Shown piece after piece: positions 62,669-64,000 of a stretch of DNA of 64,000 bases (within the stretch, counting starts at the first letter, position 1; every line of letters starts with the position of its first letter). The stretch comes from Clostridiaceae bacterium (lineage in GTDB: Bacteria; Bacillota; Clostridia; Saccharofermentanales; DTU023): NCBI GenBank assembly GCA_012518795.1, contig JAAYRL010000006.1:128346-192345 (forward strand), in the 5' to 3' direction. Made by a program: the position numbers and the translations under genes. The notes beneath the pieces were generated by a model, which saw only the letters and a program-made list of their open reading frames with translations, did not search any database and was not told where the DNA came from.

Positions 62669-63298
62669 ATGAAACCAAAAAAGAAAATTAATATAGGATT
62701 TATAATAACTATATCTCTACTCCTAGTCATATTTATTATATACATAATACTGAATAGCCAAGTTACTCTGGTAAAATCTAATCTGCAAGAACAAGTTGAA
62801 GCCTATCAGACAACAGTGACTAAAGCTTTGATTGCCAAACCGGATGAGATTTCTCAAATCAATTCTGCATTATCCTCCGAGCAGGATATTGAACAATTGG
62901 CTAAAGAATTTGCCGAAAATCACTGGGCAGAGATTCAAGCTCAAATTGAAGATTGTTATTATGATCAAAACACCCTGGATTTACACAAAAGATTGTTTTG
63001 TGAATTATTAGAAAAATCTTTTCTCAATGGGGCATATCTGAATAATATTACAAACATGAGTATTAGTAACCAAACAGTTCAATGGAATCTAAAAAATCAA
63101 ATATTAATATATACTGAATGGGAAATTGAGAGCGATCTGGAACTTAGAAGCAATAACCAAGTCATGTCCGATTATAATTTTTACTATCCAAGTGAAATTG
63201 TATGGCAACAAATTAACAATCAATGGAAAATCATCAAAGCTGATCCGATTTTTCCTCCGGAATTTACATATTACGAATATTCATTCGAATTGTATTAA
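62669..63298 (+). CDS. Membrane-anchored protein of unknown function
   Basis: 209 residues from MKPKKKINIGFIITISLL (AGGGG 5 nt upstream). One N-terminal TM (FIITISLLLVIFIIYIIL) leads to an extracytoplasmic domain of about 175 residues, helical at first (SNLQEQVEAYQTTVTKALI) and beta-rich at the end with Trp-containing strands (WQQINNQWKIIKADPIFPP). An earlier GTG in the same frame lacks an SD. An ABC ATPase starts 20 nt later, so it may belong to a transport complex. Confidence 0.68.
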   Translation: MKPKKKINIGFIITISLLLVIFIIYIILNSQVTLVKSNLQEQVEAYQTTVTKALIAKPDEISQINSALSSEQDIEQLAKEFAENHWAEIQAQIEDCYYDQNTLDLHKRLFCELLEKSFLNGAYLNNITNMSISNQTVQWNLKNQILIYTEWEIESDLELRSNNQVMSDYNFYYPSEIVWQQINNQWKIIKADPIFPPEFTYYEYSFELY

Positions 63299-63318
63299 AG
63301 TAAGCAAGGAAGTATCAC

Positions 63319-64000
63319 ATGGAAAAAGAAGTATCTTTATCGGTCAGGAATTTATATAAATCCTTCGGTAGACATCAAGTTATTGAAGATTTGTCATTTG
63401 ATTTGCACGCGGGAGAAATTTTGGGCTTTCTCGGTCCGAACGGTGCCGGAAAAAGCACAACAATTAAGCTGATCATGGGATTTCTTACTTTAGACTACGG
63501 TGAAATAACGATTTGTGGGAAAAATCATCGCACAGAATATGAAGCAGCTATGCAAAATATTGGCGGCATTGTTGAAAATCCGGAAATGTATCATTATTTA
63601 TCAGGCAGATTAAATTTGGAAATGTATCGTCGTCTCCATCCGGGAGTAGAAAAAGCTCGGATTGATGAAGTGATTGAACTATTATATATGCAGAAAAGAG
63701 CTGATCAGAAAGTTAAGAGTTATTCTCTAGGTATGAAGCAACGTATGTGCATTGCACAAGCCTTACTCCATAAACCGCAAGTTTTAATTCTCGATGAACC
63801 GACAAACGGATTGGATCCGAGCGGAATTCGTGAGTTAAGAGATTTATTGGTTAAATTGGCACATGAAAATGGTGTCGCAATCCTCGTTTCCAGCCATCAA
63901 TTAGCTGAAATTCAAAAAATGTGTGATCGGGTTATTATTATTAATCAAGGTAAATTAATTGATAATCAACCGATAAATCAAATGTTAAAACAGACAGAAC
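63319..64000 (+). CDS. ABC transporter ATP-binding protein, 3' end outside the window
   Basis: Walker A GPNGAGKSTT, Q-loop region VENPEMYHYL, signature YSLGMKQRM and Walker B VLILDEPTNGLDP, with switch His in SSHQLAEIQ. The type is that of BcrA/lantibiotic-immunity or Na+-efflux exporters (about 300 residues). The ATG at 63319 follows AAGGAAG. It should be followed by a permease gene beyond the window. Confidence 0.93.
   Translation, partial: MEKEVSLSVRNLYKSFGRHQVIEDLSFDLHAGEILGFLGPNGAGKSTTIKLIMGFLTLDYGEITICGKNHRTEYEAAMQNIGGIVENPEMYHYLSGRLNLEMYRRLHPGVEKARIDEVIELLYMQKRADQKVKSYSLGMKQRMCIAQALLHKPQVLILDEPTNGLDPSGIRELRDLLVKLAHENGVAILVSSHQLAEIQKMCDRVIIINQGKLIDNQPINQMLKQTE

Overview
The window is AT-rich, low-GC Firmicutes chromosome. 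The order rimP-nusA-infB-rbfA-nrnA, the lipobox lipoproteins, KtrAB, ascorbate PTS, HPr with Ser46, an MBOAT/DHHW pair and membrane Hanks-type kinases with DUF5050, WG or leucine-rich domains all point to the class Clostridia. I cannot name genus or species. Both ends cut genes: nrnA on the left and an ABC ATPase on the right.

Layout. (1) 1-6600: translation/transcription operon on the minus strand, with a good promoter and a terminator-like hairpin in the rimP leader. (2) 6767-10460: a small P-loop protein on plus, then pgm-malQ on minus. (3) 10753-13871: plus-strand accessory island of repressor, short ImmA-like protein, lipoprotein and small membrane proteins. It contains a decayed tandem duplication and a degraded second copy of tRNA-Thr, and it abuts the intact tRNA-Thr(UGU). 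It looks like the remnant of a tRNA-targeted element. (4) 13938-22378: housekeeping genes on minus: ktrB-ktrA-histidine phosphatase, mscL, NAD(P)HX repair, thioredoxin, a uridine-kinase-like enzyme, an MBL hydrolase and a HAD phosphatase. (5) 22465-32537: L-ascorbate utilisation locus (ulaB, A, C, F, G, E) together with HPr and enzyme I, and a divergent DeoR regulator. ulaD is absent, and an unassigned VCBS-like protein lies in the middle. (6) 32838-37353: three secreted lipoproteins on minus, then a lipid kinase and an FMN reductase on plus. (7) 37431-37650: non-coding 92-bp tandem repeats that each contain an inverted repeat. (8) 37830-42538: malic enzyme and a YdjG/YdjH/YdjI-like membrane module without PspA. 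(9) 42734-45846: MBOAT acyltransferase plus DHHW protein, probably for polysaccharide O-acetylation.

(10) 45984-62358 is the most unusual part. This minus-strand cluster holds an HTH regulator, a secreted alpha/alpha-barrel-like lipoprotein, a 1295-residue fusion of a family 2 glycosyltransferase with a Ser/Thr kinase and an extracytoplasmic DUF5050 domain, a paralogous pseudokinase-DUF5050 protein, a zinc-ribbon polytopic protein, a kinase-LRR receptor, a WG-repeat protein, a repeat (TPR-like) membrane protein and a DUF4428 zinc-ribbon protein. Two of its internal leaders carry nearly the same palindrome. My working hypothesis is an envelope-sensing kinase system that controls synthesis of a surface polysaccharide, which the neighbouring MBOAT/DHHW pair may acetylate. 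(11) 62669-64000: a membrane-anchored protein and an ABC ATPase on plus.

Gene functions are inferred from motifs read by eye. No database search was possible.
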